Source of the DNA: Erodium maritimum
Taxonomy: Eukaryota > Streptophyta > Magnoliopsida > Geraniales > Geraniaceae
Length of the DNA stretch: 64,000 bases
Reading direction: 5' to 3'
Assembly (NCBI GenBank): GCA_963921825.1
Contig: OY997589.1
Coordinates: 22,651,482 to 22,715,481 of the forward strand
The position numbers were made by a program, and so were the translations under genes. Positions 61,701-64,000 of the stretch are shown here, piece by piece. Each line of letters opens with the position of its first letter. Positions within the stretch are counted from its first letter, which is position 1. The notes beneath the pieces are model-generated. The model worked only from the letters and a program-made list of their open reading frames with translations. It did no database searches and was not told where the DNA came from.

Positions 61701-62004
61701 CAGCACAACGACCACACTTAGGTGCTTATTCAGAGTGATGCCCATTACATTATGGGATTATCTACATGAAGATTTTCCCTTTTCTCGCTTGTGGTATGCA
61801 TTTTGGATGAATGTTGATCCATCTTATTGTCTCTCGAGGATGTTAAACTCTAGTATGTGATTAAGACAACGAACGGTGCCGCCCATTGGCTAGCCAGGGA
61901 GGCTCATTCTATGTATGTTCTAACGTGGCCTGGTTTTAGCATACTGAATGCACTTTTATGTATTCTGAGTGCTTTTAAATAAAATACCTGCGTCTTCACG
62001 TTTC
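58717..62004 (+). pseudogene. L1-type LINE, 3' part with RT and RNase H
   Basis: It picks up shortly before reverse transcriptase: RAKEHWLVDGDHN (about 58935), then after a frameshift in an A-run KIHATKTKKRQRRNGIRAL. RT blocks follow in shifting frames: LANRLKPLLNPII, VNQGAFVPGRRI, ALKLNMSKAYDRV, the catalytic block as FLDDFCIF (about 59963), then a zinc-binding RT-associated region (61107-61352, YVSHLLLHCLFVTKVW) and an RNase H-like end (TNGAAHWLAREAHS, about 61869). Many stops and frameshifts show it is dead. Orientation and domain order continue the fragment at 12491-13289. The linker between endonuclease and RT is missing. Confidence 0.82.
60904..60926. repeat. Run of 23 C
   Basis: An uninterrupted homopolymer inside the dead LINE. 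Its length is unusual and may be inexact in the assembly. Confidence 0.9.
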
Positions 62005-62012
62005 AAAAAAAA
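62005..62012 (+). other. Short poly(A) tail, probable LINE 3' end
   Basis: Eight A follow an AATAAAATACC stretch and the end of the RNase H frame, as expected for a LINE 3' end. I could not identify a matching target duplication near 12490. Confidence 0.5.
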
Positions 62013-64000
62013 TTGACTATTTCTAATAGTAATTAAAAGGTTGAACACTTTTTGGTACCCTTATCTTTTGCTCATGTGTCTTATAGTCTTATATTTTGAA
62101 TCTCAAATACAGTACCTATATGTTTTGGTTACAGACATCTGTTAGAAAAAACTAATAAAGGAAGGTGAAATGATTGGTTTACCGTTTTAAATTTCAAATG
62201 AAGTTATGTTATGAGTTAAATGACTATTTTACGCCTATTCATCGTTAATTCCTTAATAATTTGTTCATGTTTTGACATTTTTTAGCATACAGGGAACTTT
62301 ATTGATAACTTGAAAACTGACAGACCCCACTCCAAGAGGGTAATATTATGAAAGAAAATGTAAAGTAGCGAGACAAAATAAAAGGGTGAGATTTGAGTCG
62401 TAACCCATAGGTACCCGGCGCTAACCCTATAACAATATACCCAACTATTCCAGGGATGGGCTAAGCATGGAATATATCCATACCTAATGCTACTTAGTTG
62501 TAGGTCATTGGACTAATTGTCTAACTCGACCTGAAGCTTCCTACACCGAGGGATCCGCGATTGTTGAACGGATAAGGGGTAACTAGGAAGAACTCTAAAC
62601 AATGGTGAAACATGGTCATCGGACTTGGACCGATTATGGCAGGGCAAGGCGTGCATCCCCATACACGCTTCAATGCTCGGTGGACTGCTCATTTTCCCAG
62701 GCGAAGCCGTATAATAGTCCTTGCCCTTGAGATGCCTAGGTAGTCTAATGCCCTACTCCACGACACGTTCAGGCACTAAGGATACTCAAGATGCTTCTAT
62801 TGATTAGGTAGGAGGTCTTGGGGTACACCAGACTAACTTGGTCCTAACTCCCTTGGGATGTGGCAAAGTGGTATCGAGCAGAGGCAGACATGCTTTCAGC
62901 TCCAAGGACGCGTTGTCGGCATAGGTAGGAGATCTTGGGTTGGGGTCCCGGTTGTCCTTCCCCCCGGGCTAGAAGGCCAAAGATCGGTTATATGAGGTGT
63001 CCGGGAGGCCTATGTTGGTTGTGGTGATTGTATATCCATCCTACTAGATTGGATTCAGCTTGGATAATGCCCAAACTTGCGAGAGTCTTCTATTGGAGCC
63101 TTCGTGGGGCCTCGTGGGAGGTCTCGTCGGTAGGTTAGGTGACAGACCATGTAAGGAGGCCATATTGAGTTGCCTAGAGAAGGGGCCATTACCAGCATGC
63201 TGAGGGTTAGGAACGATGCTCCGTTACTCCCTCCCCTTTGTATCAGGGAAGGTAGTTCATGTGCAGTAGATCCAACGGTGGTCCTCAATGACCAGGACGC
63301 AGGATTTGAGAGGTGGGCAATGGTCGAGATTGGTGGGTAGATTACCGGCAGGTTGAGGTAGAGGTTAACCCTAGAGTAATTCTCCTCGGCAGCGATGGGA
63401 GTGGGGATCATAGAGATCCCTTCAGAGATCTTCAACACAGGCAGGGTGGGGCAGATATTCTCTTTCATCATCGTGGTAAGGGGAGGCTTAGGGCTGGAAG
63501 GTAGAGGTCGTGTTGCATTCAGAGGGCGAGGTGGACGGTCTCTCGTCTTCTTTGGTCAGATTGGCTTGATGAATTCATGGGACGGAGCCGACGACTTGAT
63601 ACGCAGAGTGATTGGTAGCGAATGGTCCTGGGGCAACATCGGGTTTATAGTGGTAGAGAGAGGGACAACAAATCCCGACATGTGAGGTGGGGGCACGAGA
63701 GCGTCTTTGGTAGAATGGTTGGGAAGAGAGATTTTCATGTCCCGAGAAGGCGGATGGTGAAGGCGGTACGACGACGACGGAGCATGCTAAAAGTAGAGGA
63801 GGAGGGGAACCCTAGTTCCAGAAAGCAGATTCGTATTTGAAAGTATTTATTTTTTTTCATATTAATGTTTTGATTAATTTTTAATAATATCATTAATTTT
63901 ATAAATAATTTATAATAAGTATTTTTTTTAATTTTGATTAAAAATATTAACTTTCACTATTTCTTAAAAATTCAATAATTAAATTATATATTTAAAAATA
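62013..64000. other. Unassigned DNA
   Basis: I recognise no gene. A TGGTATCGAGCAGAGGC stretch at about 62870 resembles a damaged tRNA-iMet primer site and could mark an old LTR element. Open frames between 63055 and 63840 on both strands show no domain I know. The last 160 bp are strongly AT-rich. Confidence 0.4.

Noticed and set aside
62860-62890. Primer-binding site of another LTR element (TGGTATCGAGCAG)
   Set aside because: The match is imperfect and I found no LTR terminus or coding domain beside it, so I kept it only as a note.
63055-63840. Possible LINE ORF1 or gene in the last kilobase
   Set aside because: The frames on both strands show no knuckle, RNA-binding or other motif I can name.

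Overview
This window is from a plant nuclear genome, most likely a eudicot. It has an intron-containing CYP72A cytochrome P450, an FCS-like zinc finger (FLZ) gene, a PIF/Harbinger transposase fragment, plant-type Ty3 and Ty1 LTR retrotransposons primed by initiator tRNA-Met, and a plant L1-type LINE. There are no bacterial-style operons, CRISPR arrays or tRNA/rRNA genes. I cannot name the species.

Layout. 1-5411: two old Ty3-type LTR relics (1-964 and about 1390-3530). The second abuts and truncates a PIF/Harbinger transposon whose right end lies at 4468. AT-rich intergenic DNA follows. 5412-8318: a five-exon CYP72A-type P450 with an intact 518-codon reading frame. 8319-10023: degenerate retroelement relics and a 51-bp tandem repeat. 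10024-12158 (minus strand): an FLZ zinc-finger gene that splices in phase into a four-helix membrane protein, either one fused gene or two neighbours. A foldback MITE sits in its large intron.

12491-62012 is a nested retrotransposon nest. The outer shell is a plus-strand LINE, split into an endonuclease part (to 13289) and an RT/RNase H part (from 58717). Inside is a head-to-tail array of one Tekay/Del-like Ty3 family on the minus strand: four LTRs of 2544 bp (13290, 22246, 31138, 40031) alternate with three complete internal regions and a fourth broken one, so neighbouring units share LTRs. Inside the fourth unit is a minus-strand Ty1/copia element (46062-54522). It too is followed head-to-tail by a truncated second internal region, a partial third LTR and a scrap of internal sequence, and then by a leftover of Ty3 gag (58317-58716). 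62013-64000 holds nothing I can assign.

The Ty3 copies read as one gag-pol frame interrupted at two identical positions by UAG codons in every copy that retains the site, plus copy-specific lesions. The long leader between primer-binding site and gag carries eleven short hairpins whose 4-bp stems covary while the 8-nt loop is nearly constant. A perfect TGAGC-GYAA-GCTCA hairpin is shared by the array LTRs and both older relics. These RNA-like structures, the doubly nested tandem arrays and the FLZ-membrane fusion are the most interesting parts. The only genes likely to serve the plant are the P450 and the FLZ/membrane locus.
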